From: Psychrobacillus sp. FSL H8-0483
Lineage (GTDB): Bacteria; Bacillota; Bacilli; Bacillales_A; Planococcaceae
Length of the DNA stretch: 64,000 nucleotides
Direction: 5' to 3'
NCBI RefSeq assembly: GCF_038637725.1
Contig: NZ_CP152052.1
Location: 851,501 to 915,500, forward strand
The stretch's first letter is position 1; the number at the start of each line of letters is the position of its first letter. The notes beneath the pieces are model-generated. The model was not told the DNA's origin, made no database searches, and worked only from the letters and a program-made list of their open reading frames with translations. Of this stretch, positions 34,411 to 43,725 are shown one piece after another. The position numbers and the translations under genes were made by a program.

Positions 34411-36792
34411 ATGAAAAATAATCAAAAAATGAACAGACGCTTGCAATTAATGTTATTACCACTTATTGCTTTTATGCTTGTTCTCTACACAGTAATGCCA
34501 TCTGTTGCATTTGCTACTGACCCGAAATTAACGGTTGATGCAACTACTATGACAGAAGCGAATATTGAGACTGGAAACGCAAAAATTGTTCTTGATTTGA
34601 CAGATGCCGAATGGGTTGACGACTTTACAGATGCTAAAAAACTTGCTCTGATTAATGCGTTGGTAGCGACAAATCAATCAGAACAGTGGGAACAAGTAAA
34701 AAATTCGATACCACTTGGAAATATTGTTCGAACAGACATTGATACCGTAACAATTTCAATTCCTTCATTATCTAGTTATCACCTTACAGCGAACCAAACT
34801 ATTTCGCTTCAATTACCTTATCAGTTATTAAAAGAGGATGTGAATTTACCAGAAAGTTCCTTTGATATTATTGCATCACCTAAAGCCCTAATCTCAGGTT
34901 CTGCAACGCCTACCGTATCACAGTCAGACATCTTAAAAGGTGGTAAAACGATTGAAGTTACGTTAGTCAATGCAAAATGGATTTCCAATATCGCATCAAA
35001 TACAGCGAAACGTGAGGCTTTACTTAATGCATTTAATTTTGGTGATTCCTATAAAAATATTATAAATGCTAATGCAAAAGTAATAAGGACTAGTGATACT
35101 GTCGTAACCATTACATTGCCTGCTATTCCTGATTTCAGAGTTTCAGGAGATTCATTTGCGGTCAAATTGGATCCTAATGCAACATGGGCTACTCCTAGTA
35201 TTGACACGACACAAATAGAAGCTTTTCATGTTACACCGATTACTGACCTATCTGCTACTATTTCGGGGTCAGCTTTATCAAACATCAATGAGTTTGATAT
35301 TGTAAAGGGTGAAAAGACTATCATGATCACCTTGAAAAATGATGTATGGGTGAAAGATATTGCTTCAAAAGCTGGACTTTTAATGAGTGGATTCTCCGAT
35401 AAACAATTGAATGCGAAGTCAATCGTAAGAAAAAGCGATACAGAAGTAGAAATTACTTTAAATGGTAATTCTTACGATATTGATACAGATAGTATTGTTA
35501 GCTTAACAATTGATCCAAGTTTATTAACATTCTCGACTAAACAGTTAGAAGTTCAACCAACATTTAAAATCCTTGCAGTAAAAGCTGATGTATCTGGAAC
35601 TGCATATCCAACACTAGACCCTTCAGACGTAATAAAAGGTAAAAAAACAATTGTTGTGGACCTTAAGAATGCCGAGTTTGATATTTCTAAGCCAATTACG
35701 GAGTATATCAAAATATTACAAGGATCATCAGCGGTAACTTCAGCACTAACTGTGAAGGATGTTAAGGTTACAAAAAACAGAGTTACTTTTACATTACCGG
35801 CAGTTCCTAATTTTACTTCTACTGGAGTAAATAATTTAACGGTGGAGATCCCACAAAATTTGATTACTGGTGCAAATAAATCAATAAAAGCTGACAAAGT
35901 AATTTCTATAGGACAAACCGCAACTGCTTCTCTTGGTGGTGCTAATGTAATGATTGATACAGATATTGTAAATGGCGGAAAAGCAATTACGATTACACTA
36001 GGAAACGGTGCTCAATGGGATCCTACTATTACGTCGAACAAAAGTAAACAAGCAGCTTTATTAAAAGGCTTCACTACATCAGATCAGACAAAAGAGTGGG
36101 CAAAGGTTATTGCAGCTTTCAAGTCTTCAGGTAAGTTCGAACTATCAGGTTCCACTTTAACGATTACTCTACCAGCTGTTGCTGGGTATGCAATTATACG
36201 AAATCAAGATGTGAAAATTACTATTCCAAAATCGGTAATAATAAGTTCTAAAAGTGACGTGGTAGTTTCGGGGAATTTATTAATCACTTTACCATCACTA
36301 GGAAACATAACGATGACTTTTGCTGAGTTCTTAGAAGGAGATCTTACAGATGCTATTATTAAAAGTAGTCGTTTAATTGTACCTAAGAAAAACGTAGAGT
36401 CTATTTCTCTCAATACAATTGATGTAGCAAGTACAGGAACAAAAAATAGTAGTATTACAACTATTGAAGTAAAAACAAGTAGTGTTGTAAAAAAAGTTGC
36501 AGTGACAATAGGTGGGGTAACGAAAGAGGTAAGTGGAAATAATAAATTTATTTTTGTATTCCAAAACCTTGATAAAAATAGCGAAATGAAAGTATCTGTT
36601 TTTGGAAATAGTAACGAACAGTTGCAAGCAGATATTTATAAGAAAATTGCCAAAGGTAGTAAAACGTATAATGAGTTACCTAAAAAAGATTTAGCAGGGT
36701 CCTATTCTCTTTATCCAATTCTTACAGAAAAAAGTTTAATGAAAGACATCTTAAAATATTATTCCATAGACGACTTGAAAGTCCAAAGATAA
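34411..36792 (+). CDS. Large secreted protein of five tandem beta-rich repeats
   Basis: 793 residues, preceded by AAAGGAG. Signal peptide to about residue 36. Five modules of about 110 residues follow (about 39-140, 158-275, 285-385, 390-500 and 505-630), each with a version of SGSA...DIxKGGKTIxVTLxNAxW and ending VTITLPAxPxF. Sequence drift between modules is considerable. A different C-terminal part (about 640-793) contains KVAVTIGGVTKEVSGNNKFIF. I know no named family for the repeat. It lacks SLH, LPXTG and lipobox anchors. The next gene starts 16 bases on and has a C-terminus of the same type. Probably a surface or adhesive protein; this is inference. Confidence 0.7.
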   Translation: MKNNQKMNRRLQLMLLPLIAFMLVLYTVMPSVAFATDPKLTVDATTMTEANIETGNAKIVLDLTDAEWVDDFTDAKKLALINALVATNQSEQWEQVKNSIPLGNIVRTDIDTVTISIPSLSSYHLTANQTISLQLPYQLLKEDVNLPESSFDIIASPKALISGSATPTVSQSDILKGGKTIEVTLVNAKWISNIASNTAKREALLNAFNFGDSYKNIINANAKVIRTSDTVVTITLPAIPDFRVSGDSFAVKLDPNATWATPSIDTTQIEAFHVTPITDLSATISGSALSNINEFDIVKGEKTIMITLKNDVWVKDIASKAGLLMSGFSDKQLNAKSIVRKSDTEVEITLNGNSYDIDTDSIVSLTIDPSLLTFSTKQLEVQPTFKILAVKADVSGTAYPTLDPSDVIKGKKTIVVDLKNAEFDISKPITEYIKILQGSSAVTSALTVKDVKVTKNRVTFTLPAVPNFTSTGVNNLTVEIPQNLITGANKSIKADKVISIGQTATASLGGANVMIDTDIVNGGKAITITLGNGAQWDPTITSNKSKQAALLKGFTTSDQTKEWAKVIAAFKSSGKFELSGSTLTITLPAVAGYAIIRNQDVKITIPKSVIISSKSDVVVSGNLLITLPSLGNITMTFAEFLEGDLTDAIIKSSRLIVPKKNVESISLNTIDVASTGTKNSSITTIEVKTSSVVKKVAVTIGGVTKEVSGNNKFIFVFQNLDKNSEMKVSVFGNSNEQLQADIYKKIAKGSKTYNELPKKDLAGSYSLYPILTEKSLMKDILKYYSIDDLKVQR

Positions 36793-36808
36793 GGAGAGAA
36801 AAATAATC

Positions 36809-37417
36809 ATGAATGTAAAAAGATTCTTGTATTCTTTCCTAGCTGCCCTTTTGGTTGTTGTATCTTTTTCTCAAATGCCAACTTTGGCGGAGAAGTGGGA
36901 TTATAAAACAACTGAAGATGTTAATAAAGTGTGGAAAGTTCGTTTTAACGCACAACTGGATTCCAAATCTTTAACGAAAAGTAATGTATATGTAACTGAT
37001 GGTCAAAATGTGCATCCAACTACTTTTTTAACTTCTAATAATGGGTACGTAGTAGAAGTGAAGCCAACTACTCCTTATCAAGTAGGAAAAGAATATCAAT
37101 TGGTAATAAAAAAAACAGTTCAATCTTCTAAAGGAAAAGCATTAAAAACTGCAATCGAAGTTCCCTTCAAAATAGAGGATTCCAAGCTGAAGATTAAATC
37201 AGTCCAAAGCGAGACAAATAGCTACTTTACGACACTAACAGTTCAATCCAGTGCTGACGTATATAGAGTTACTGTTGGTGGAGTAGACATGGTTTATCAA
37301 GGAAGTAACAAGTTTACTTCTACTTTGTTAGATACGTCTGCGGGTACCACTGTTACCATCATTGCTTATGATGAAAATAACAAACAACTAGAGACGAAAA
37401 AATATACAGTAAAATAA
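36809..37417 (+). CDS. Secreted partner protein with Ig-like domain
   Basis: 202 residues, signal peptide (about 1-28), AAGGAGAG upstream, 16 bases after the large repeat protein, so one operon. The first half (about 35-125) looks like a bacterial Ig-like domain (Big_5 type): VWKVRFNAQLDSKSLTKSNVYVTD... and YQLVIKKTVQSSKGKALK. The second half (about 130-202) shares the pattern VYRVTVGGVDMVYQGSNKFTSTL with the C-terminus of the preceding protein. A docking domain common to both is inferred. Confidence 0.7.
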   Translation: MNVKRFLYSFLAALLVVVSFSQMPTLAEKWDYKTTEDVNKVWKVRFNAQLDSKSLTKSNVYVTDGQNVHPTTFLTSNNGYVVEVKPTTPYQVGKEYQLVIKKTVQSSKGKALKTAIEVPFKIEDSKLKIKSVQSETNSYFTTLTVQSSADVYRVTVGGVDMVYQGSNKFTSTLLDTSAGTTVTIIAYDENNKQLETKKYTVK

Positions 37418-37430
37418 TTTTATTAATAGA

Positions 37431-37474
37431 GAAAGACCAAATGGATTCTGGATGAATCTGTTTGGTCTTTTATT
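37431..37474 (+). terminator. Terminator of the repeat-protein operon
   Basis: Stem AAAGACCAAATGGATTC / GAATCTGTTTGGTCTTT with TTTATT. A very similar hairpin is at 37587. Confidence 0.8.
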
Positions 37475-37586
37475 CTATAGAGACATCAAAAATACTGTAA
37501 GAGCAGCTGTGGTAAACATAAATCTGAGTAGATGCTGTTAAAATTACTAGAAAGTTGTCCAGTAGGTTTATCTAGCTTTGCACTGC

Positions 37587-37627
37587 AAAAAGACTAAATG
37601 GATTCTAGAGGAATCTACTTAGTCTTT
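37587..37627 (-). terminator. Terminator of the alpha/beta hydrolase gene
   Basis: AAAGACTAAATGGATTC / GAATCTACTTAGTCTTT, reading on the minus strand into CTTTTTGC. The stem nearly repeats the one at 37431. Confidence 0.75.
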
Positions 37628-37654
37628 CGAATTTATATTATAGTGAACTCTTCA

Positions 37655-38464
37655 TTATCCAATAAATGCTGCAAGCTCCTGATTGAACTTGTCTAATTCG
37701 CAGTAGAATAGACCGTGGCCACTGTAATCAAAAGGAATCAATATCGAATTTTTAATACTTGCGTGCATTAATTCGCCTAAAACAAAAGGACATACTTTAT
37801 CTTGTCTTCCATGAAAAATCGCAGTAGGCACTTGGATGCGAGGTAAGTCATTCCGTAAATCTTCGTCACGAAGGGAAACTAAACACTTTGCTGTTGCGTT
37901 CCCCGATGCCACTAATCCAAGCCCTTGAAACCATTCTTGAAAGCTTTTTGTTAAATAACGTGCGAAGAAGGTGTCCCCGAAGTCGCTTACCATTTTCGGA
38001 CGATCTGTATAGGTTGCATCTATTAGTGTATTGACTTCTTCTATCGTTTTTCCATAGGGGAAATCAGGACGCTGTGTGAAAACAGGGGCTGCAGCTCCGA
38101 ATAGAGCCAGTTTTGAGACTTTATGTCCTCCATGTCGAGTCATATATCGAATAGAAATGGCTCCCCCCATTGAATGCCCGGCCAGTGTAATATCCTCGAG
38201 CTGTAGCGTATCGATAATGACCCGAATGTCATCAGCCAACCGGTCATATGAGTAACCATCCCACGGTCGACATGACTTTCCAAATCCGCGAATATCAATA
38301 CCAATGCATCGATAACCAAATGCTGGAAGATGATCAAATTGATACTCAAACATCTGATGATTTGCCGGCCAACCATGAACAAATAAGATGGTCTTAGTCG
38401 AAGCCGGGTTCACATCCTCCACATAAATATTCACACCTTTTTCCACTTTCACGTAATAGCCCAT
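37655..38464 (-). CDS. Alpha/beta hydrolase
   Basis: 269 residues from the ATG at 38464, with GGGAGGGG directly upstream (an upstream ATG at 38479 overlaps this site). The triad is visible: Ser in GHSMGG, Asp in HGRQDKVCP and His in YSGHGLF. The oxyanion motif VHGWPAN is present. It resembles chloroperoxidase/arylesterase-type hydrolases of Bacilli. The substrate is unknown. Minus-strand single gene. Confidence 0.85.
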   Translation of the reverse strand: MGYYVKVEKGVNIYVEDVNPASTKTILFVHGWPANHQMFEYQFDHLPAFGYRCIGIDIRGFGKSCRPWDGYSYDRLADDIRVIIDTLQLEDITLAGHSMGGAISIRYMTRHGGHKVSKLALFGAAAPVFTQRPDFPYGKTIEEVNTLIDATYTDRPKMVSDFGDTFFARYLTKSFQEWFQGLGLVASGNATAKCLVSLRDEDLRNDLPRIQVPTAIFHGRQDKVCPFVLGELMHASIKNSILIPFDYSGHGLFYCELDKFNQELAAFIG

Positions 38465-38571
38465 CCATACCCCTCCCATATTAAGCCGATTTACTACTAT
38501 ATGAACTTATTATTATCTTTATGCGAGGTTGCCATTTGCTCATAACGATAGCTCATAACGATAATTATTAC

Positions 38572-38616
38572 AGTGGTGTTACTGGTGCCAGGCACCAGTA
38601 ACATACCTGTAACGAT
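38572..38616. repeat. GTGCCAGGCAC palindrome, copy 1
   Basis: A perfect inner palindrome of 12-bp arms (38578-38602) inside outer TTACAG / CTGTAA ends. Other copies are at 40593, 49198, 49979, 52515, 53712, 54718, 55885 and 57618. Confidence 0.85.
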
Positions 38617-38726
38617 CTTATGCATTATTAATATTTTAGGGACACGTCTAGTATTTTCTATATATTTAAAAAAGTTAGTATAATGTAGTAGTAACTTTAA
38701 TTATTTGAAAAAAGGGAGAGGAGAAA

Positions 38727-39623
38727 ATGATGAGAAAAGCGTTAGTTTTAGGGGGAACACGATTTTTTGGAGTGCATCTAGTAGAAGCCTTATTGGAAGA
38801 AGGATTTGAGGTCACGATAGGGACTAGGGGGAAAATGGTTGATCCATTTTCAACTAGAGTAAATAGAATTGTTTTGGATCGATTGAATTTGGTAGATTAC
38901 AAGGATCAGTTGGAAGCGGAAGAGTGGGACATCGTTTTCGATCAAATCTGTTATTCTTCCCAGGAAGCTTTGGACGCTATCGAAGTATTTAAGAATAACA
39001 CAAAGAAATATGTATTCACTTCCTCTAAGTCAGTATATGACGAAGGGGATGCAGAAGTAGGATACGTGGAAGAAGACTTTATTCCTGCAGAGCATACAAT
39101 TATTCAAGGGCCGAAAGAAGACTTTACGTATCATGAAGGGAAACGACAAGCAGAAGCTGTATTTTTTCAAAAAGCTCCTTTCCCAGTAGTGGCAGTGAGA
39201 TTTCCAATTGTTATAGGTTTAAATGACTACACGAAGCGTCTTCATTTCCATATTGAAAAAATAGCTAATCAAGAAGAAATTCATCTTGTAAATCCAGATG
39301 CATCAATCGATTTCATCTCGGAGGAAGAGGCTGGTCAATTCCTAACATGGATTGGTCTTTCAGATTTCACTGGCACCATTAACGCGACTTCTAATGGGAA
39401 AGTAAAATTAAGTGAAATGATGACTACGATAGAAGAAAAGGCAAAAACATCTGCCATCATTACTTCTACGCCAAATGAATCTAATGTCTCTCCCTTTAAT
39501 CTTTCTAAGACTTGGTTGATTAGCAATGAGCGTGCAAGAAAATTAGGTTTTCCATTTAGAGATTTGAATGCGTATCTTCCATTATTGATTGGGGATGCTT
39601 TGGAGAGAATAAAAGGAAGATAG
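38727..39623 (+). CDS. NAD-dependent epimerase/dehydratase (extended SDR)
   Basis: 298 residues. The N-terminal NAD loop is LVLGGTRFFGVHL (GGTxFxG) and the active-site region reads SKSVYDEG, with YHEGKRQAE holding the Tyr-Lys pair (YxxxK). This fits the isoflavone-reductase/NmrA-to-epimerase part of the SDR family. GGGAGAGGAG precedes the ATG. The substrate is probably a nucleotide sugar or a small carbonyl compound but cannot be specified. Monocistronic. Confidence 0.8.
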   Translation: MMRKALVLGGTRFFGVHLVEALLEEGFEVTIGTRGKMVDPFSTRVNRIVLDRLNLVDYKDQLEAEEWDIVFDQICYSSQEALDAIEVFKNNTKKYVFTSSKSVYDEGDAEVGYVEEDFIPAEHTIIQGPKEDFTYHEGKRQAEAVFFQKAPFPVVAVRFPIVIGLNDYTKRLHFHIEKIANQEEIHLVNPDASIDFISEEEAGQFLTWIGLSDFTGTINATSNGKVKLSEMMTTIEEKAKTSAIITSTPNESNVSPFNLSKTWLISNERARKLGFPFRDLNAYLPLLIGDALERIKGR

Positions 39624-39867
39624 ATTTGGAATGATAGGATTTATTTAAAGTAACTAGATGTCCCGTTGATATCAGTAATGGGGGAGAAGTGGATATCCTT
39701 TATTTTCAGGGGTATGTGAAATTAGGCTGTTGTTTTTTAGAAGCATCTATTTTGTGAAGAAAATCGGCCAGACTCCTGCGGAAAAATGGGCTGCCAATAA
39801 CCCGTAACGAGTTTATAGGGACAAACCCTGCATTCGCCACATCAAATAATGAAGGAGTTTTGGTAAT

Positions 39868-40566
39868 GTGAAGCGAAGGTTATTTTTCTTAGTGATGTGC
39901 ATTTTTTTACTGCAAGGTTGTTTGGGAAAGGAAAAGAGAGAGAGTGATTATGAAGGAGTGGATAATGGGATGAAGAAAGAGCAATTTTTACAAGCGGTAG
40001 AGGAGAAGGATGTTCATTTGGTTCAAGCATTAATTGCTGATGGGGTAGAAATTAATGGGCAAGATGCACAAGGTCGAACTGCCATCATGATTGCTACTTA
40101 TGGAAATGATGTGGAAACTGCAAAAGTGTTGGTGGACGCAGGAGCAGATGTGAATATTCGAGATGAGATGAAAAATAATCCGTTTCTGTATGCAGGGGCA
40201 GAAGGATATTTAGAGATTTTAAAGCTTACCATTGCAGCGGGAGCTGATCCGGCCATTACAAATCGATACGGCGGAGTTGCTCTCATACCAGCTTCAGAAC
40301 ATGGGTATGTAGAGGTCATAAAAGAACTTCTTTCAAATACTTCGATTGATGTGAATCACGTAAATAATCTTGGGTGGACAGCACTGTTGGAAGCAATCAT
40401 TTTAAATGACGGGAATGAAAGACAACAACAAAGCGTCCAACTACTAATCGACCACGGAGCAGACGTCAATCTAGCAGATGGTGATGGGGTCACACCTTTA
40501 CAACATGCACGAAAAAGAGGATTCCAAGAGATAGAAGCAATCTTAATGGAAGCTGGAGCAAAATAA
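39868..40566 (+). CDS. Ankyrin-repeat lipoprotein
   Basis: 232 residues, GTG start 10 bases after GAAGGAG. The signal peptide ends in a lipobox (LLQGCLG), so Cys at about 18 is lipid-modified and the protein is tethered to the outer face of the membrane. Five ankyrin repeats cover about 35-232 (DAQGRTAIMIATYGNDVETAKVLVDAGADVN and similar). Such proteins bind other proteins; partner unknown. Upstream 39745-39835 holds a decayed bacillary repeat (AGACTCCTGCGG). Confidence 0.83.
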   Translation: MKRRLFFLVMCIFLLQGCLGKEKRESDYEGVDNGMKKEQFLQAVEEKDVHLVQALIADGVEINGQDAQGRTAIMIATYGNDVETAKVLVDAGADVNIRDEMKNNPFLYAGAEGYLEILKLTIAAGADPAITNRYGGVALIPASEHGYVEVIKELLSNTSIDVNHVNNLGWTALLEAIILNDGNERQQQSVQLLIDHGADVNLADGDGVTPLQHARKRGFQEIEAILMEAGAK

Positions 40567-40592
40567 GATCGATTTCAGATGGGAAAGTACGG

Positions 40593-40636
40593 AGGGAGTA
40601 TTACGGGTGCCAGGCACCCGTAATACTTCTGTAATG
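40593..40636. repeat. GTGCCAGGCAC palindrome, copy 2
   Basis: GTATTACGGGTGCC and GGCACCCGTAATAC in inverted orientation, with TTCTGTAA at the end. Located between two plus-strand genes. Confidence 0.8.
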
Positions 40637-40751
40637 AAATTGTGAAATTTATCCACTTCAGATCATTTGTTTTTTGAAAGTAAAAATATTTTGTGGAATT
40701 GGTTGCGCTTAGGGTAAAGTAAATGAAAAAGGAAAGAGAAGGGGTTACGTA

Positions 40752-41816
40752 TTGAAAAGGTTTACGGCATTTTTATTGGCAGCATTTTTATTTGTATTTA
40801 GCGTGAGTACTCCTGCTGTACTTGCGGAGAATGTGAAAATAGATTATGTAGCATTAGGTGATTCTTTAGCATCTGGACATACGCCATATGGAGTAAAAGT
40901 GGGTAGGGGCTTCACAGATATGATTAGTGAAGAACTTGCTAAGAAAGAAATGCTCGCTTCGTTTACAAAGGACTTTGCTACTTCTGGTGAGACAAGTGAT
41001 GGATTGTTGCATACATTAAAACGGGATGATGTGCAACAAGCATTAAAAAAGGCAGAGCTAGTCACGATTATAAGTGGTGCCAATGATTTTATAGATGACA
41101 TGTATAATCCAGCAGATGAAAGTATTAATTTTGATCTAACTAGAGCGACTACGCTTTTAAATACGGTAGCGGGTAATCTGACCACCGCAATTAAACAGGT
41201 GAAAACTATAAATCCTGAGGCAGATATTTATTTATTTGGTTATTACTTTCCACTTCCGCATTTAAAGGATGCGGCGTCCAAACAACAATTAAAAACTGCA
41301 TTTACTATTGTAAATAATCGTTTAGCAAGCATTGCAAAAAATGAGGGGATTCGCTTTATTGATGTAGCATCTACTTTTGATGCAAACGGTGCTTCTTATT
41401 TAGAAAATCCTAAAGATATTCATCCGAATGAAGCGGGATATCGAGTAATCGCCAATCAATTTTTTCTTCAATATAGCATACCTGTAAACGGTGCTTTTCC
41501 AAATCCCACTGGTGAATGGGGAAGCAAAATAGATAAAACAGAGTTAGTAGCAGCAGACAAGCAATGGACCGTGACTTTAAACAAAGAAGTAAATCCTGCT
41601 AGTGTCCTAGGTTCGATTTTTGTGGTGAAGGATGGTACACAACTTATGAACGTAGCGCTCGAAGTATCCAAAGATAATCCAAAACAAATTATTGTAACTG
41701 CCCCTAAGCAAGGCTATAAATCAGGTCCCTATCAATTAATGATAACCAATAAGTTAACAGACAAATCTGGTAAACCTCTTCTTAAAAGCGTGTTAGTGAA
41801 TTTCAAAGTGAAATAG
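40752..41816 (+). CDS. Secreted SGNH/GDSL hydrolase with Ig-like C-terminus
   Basis: 354 residues, TTG start. A signal peptide (1-25) precedes an SGNH hydrolase (about 28-235): Ser in ALGDSLASG, Gly in TSGETSD, Asn in SGANDF and Asp-His in KDIHPNEAGY. The C-terminal 110 residues (about 250-354) look like a bacterial Ig/Big_5 domain (WTVTLNKEVNPASV...YQLMITNKLTDKSGKPL), similar to the first half of the protein at 36809. Likely an extracellular esterase, substrate unknown. Terminator follows. Confidence 0.86.
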   Translation: MKRFTAFLLAAFLFVFSVSTPAVLAENVKIDYVALGDSLASGHTPYGVKVGRGFTDMISEELAKKEMLASFTKDFATSGETSDGLLHTLKRDDVQQALKKAELVTIISGANDFIDDMYNPADESINFDLTRATTLLNTVAGNLTTAIKQVKTINPEADIYLFGYYFPLPHLKDAASKQQLKTAFTIVNNRLASIAKNEGIRFIDVASTFDANGASYLENPKDIHPNEAGYRVIANQFFLQYSIPVNGAFPNPTGEWGSKIDKTELVAADKQWTVTLNKEVNPASVLGSIFVVKDGTQLMNVALEVSKDNPKQIIVTAPKQGYKSGPYQLMITNKLTDKSGKPLLKSVLVNFKVK

Positions 41817-41840
41817 CAGGATGTTGAAAAGAAAAATAAG

Positions 41841-41875
41841 AGCTGTCGAGCTTTGCATGTTCGACGGCTTTTTTC
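41841..41875 (+). terminator. Terminator of the SGNH hydrolase gene
   Basis: Stem AGCTGTCGAGC / GTTCGACGGCT with TTTTT. Confidence 0.85.
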
Positions 41876-41991
41876 TATTAGGTATGAAGGTAGAAGGGCT
41901 AAATAGGTTAGAGGAATAAAATGGATTTTTAATTAAGTAAATTGTACTATTAAGGAAAGATGTAAATTCTTCCTTTGAAAGGTGTTGCAAT

Positions 41992-42387
41992 TTGTTAATT
42001 TATCCTTTTTTAACTTTCTTATGGTCCTCCTTTATTTTGGTTGCGATATGCACATTTGATGCACACGCCTTTTTATATAATCAAGTTGTAGGTTTCACCT
42101 TTCAGACAAACCCCAATTTTTCGGAGCTGTTTATTATCAATGATATGAAATTAACAGAAAAATTTTATGTAATTCAAAAAACAGGTCATATGATTTGTTT
42201 TGCCATTCTATATGTTCTCCATCTACTTTGGGTGAGGAAATATGGAGTTGCATTCGTATTAACGGTCATTTTTGCCGCTTTTACGGAGATTCTGCAGCTT
42301 TATTTTTACCGAAATGGAAGATTGGTGGATGTTGCTATTGATTTGGTGGGTATCAGTTTCGCGTATTTGATTTGTAAATACTTTTGA
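41992..42387 (+). CDS. VanZ-like membrane protein
   Basis: 131 residues, TTG start 8 bases after GAAAGGTG. Four membrane helices and the VanZ signature: KTGHMICFAILYVLHLLW and FAAFTEILQLYFYRNGRLVDVAIDLVGI. VanZ-like proteins are widespread and mostly of unknown function; there is no link to antibiotic resistance here. Monocistronic or weakly linked to the BASS gene 83 bases on. Confidence 0.82.
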   Translation: MLIYPFLTFLWSSFILVAICTFDAHAFLYNQVVGFTFQTNPNFSELFIINDMKLTEKFYVIQKTGHMICFAILYVLHLLWVRKYGVAFVLTVIFAAFTEILQLYFYRNGRLVDVAIDLVGISFAYLICKYF

Positions 42388-42470
42388 ATAAGTGATTGAT
42401 TAAGATGCAATAATCGTATCTAATTATTGTTAAGAGTTATATGTCATATTGGTCAAGGAGATTCTAAAGC

Positions 42471-43442
42471 ATGATTTTAAAGATAAATAGATTTTTAGAA
42501 AAAGCGATGCCGTTTTTTATTCCAAGTAGTGTTGTAATTGGTGTGCTGATATCAGATTATATCGTGGACTTTTCTTATTTAATTCCGTGGATTTTTGCTT
42601 TTATGACGTTTACAGGAAGCCTTAATTCAAATTTTGCATCATTTAAAAATGCCGTTTTACATCCATTTCCGATTTTTATTGCTCTTATTGTCTTACATAT
42701 TGTCATGCCTCTGATGGCTTTGGGAATTGGTCATGTTGTGTTTACGGGTGATATTTATACGATTACTGGTATGGTTTTAATGATGTCCATTCCAACTGGA
42801 ATCACTAGTTTTGTGTGGGTATCGATCAGTAAAGGTAATAATACGTTAGCCCTAACGATTATATTAATCGGAGCTTTGCTATCGCCTTTTATTGTCCCGT
42901 TAACGATGTCATTATTGGTCGGAGGAAATGTCCAAATAGATTCCTTTCATATGATGGTAGGATTGTTTTGGATGATTGTTATTCCTTCTATTATCGGAAT
43001 GACTTTAAATCAGGTGACAAAAGGAAAGGTAGTAAATATTTTGAGTGCTCGGCTATCACCGATTTCTAAAATTGGCATGGGAATTGTTGTCATGTTGAAT
43101 GGAGCAGTCGTGGCGCCTTATTTATTAGATGTCAAACTTAAAGTAGTGGGAATTGCCTTTACGGTTTTGGCAATTGCTTTTTTAGGTTACGTGATTTCCT
43201 TTTTAGTTGCAATTTGGTGTAAGCAACAAAAAGAAACGGTTATTGCTTTAACATTTACTGGTGGAATGAGAAATATAAGTGCTGGAGTGGTGTTAGCAAT
43301 TACTTATTTCCCTGCACCTGTGGCTGTTCCAGTTGTATTAGGAATGCTTTTTCAACAAATTTTGGCTTCTATATTTGGTGTATTATTAAACAAATATTAT
43401 CGAAAATTAGAACTGGATGATACCATTATTAGCGAGAGTTAG
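42471..43442 (+). CDS. Bile acid:sodium symporter (BASS) family transporter
   Basis: 323 residues with nine or ten membrane helices. The conserved core GGMRNISAGVVLAITYFPAPVAVPVVLG and GSLNSNFASF match the BASS/YocS family, which import organic anions, 2-oxo acids or bile acids with sodium. The ribosome site is weak (CAAGGAG). Substrate unknown. Terminator at 43503. Confidence 0.82.
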   Translation: MILKINRFLEKAMPFFIPSSVVIGVLISDYIVDFSYLIPWIFAFMTFTGSLNSNFASFKNAVLHPFPIFIALIVLHIVMPLMALGIGHVVFTGDIYTITGMVLMMSIPTGITSFVWVSISKGNNTLALTIILIGALLSPFIVPLTMSLLVGGNVQIDSFHMMVGLFWMIVIPSIIGMTLNQVTKGKVVNILSARLSPISKIGMGIVVMLNGAVVAPYLLDVKLKVVGIAFTVLAIAFLGYVISFLVAIWCKQQKETVIALTFTGGMRNISAGVVLAITYFPAPVAVPVVLGMLFQQILASIFGVLLNKYYRKLELDDTIISES

Positions 43443-43502
43443 TAAATGGGTGACTGAACTATTATTCTAAATAAAAAAATTGCGCATATACATAATAGAA
43501 GT

Positions 43503-43550
43503 GCCAAGAACCAAGGAGTTTTCTAATTCCGATTGGTTCTTGGTATTTTT
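43503..43550 (+). terminator. Terminator of the BASS gene
   Basis: Arms GCCAAGAACCAA / TTGGTTCTTGGT with TTTTT. Confidence 0.8.
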
Positions 43551-43725
43551 ATTAGGGGTAAAGGTGCTTTTTTGATTATTATTATCGGTAAAATTTTTTG
43601 AATATTATGTACTTTTATAGTGTTGATTATGCTAAAATGTTTCGAAAGAGATTTATTATGAACAAATTCTGATTTGAGCAGTGGGATTGGGAGCAAATTT
43701 TCTATTAAAAGGGGTGTTTTCATAT

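Noticed and set aside
34289-34414. Short upstream frame ending in an ATGA overlap with the 34411 gene
   Set aside because: The AGGAGG at about 34256 is too far from its ATG, and the composition is not protein-like; probably chance.
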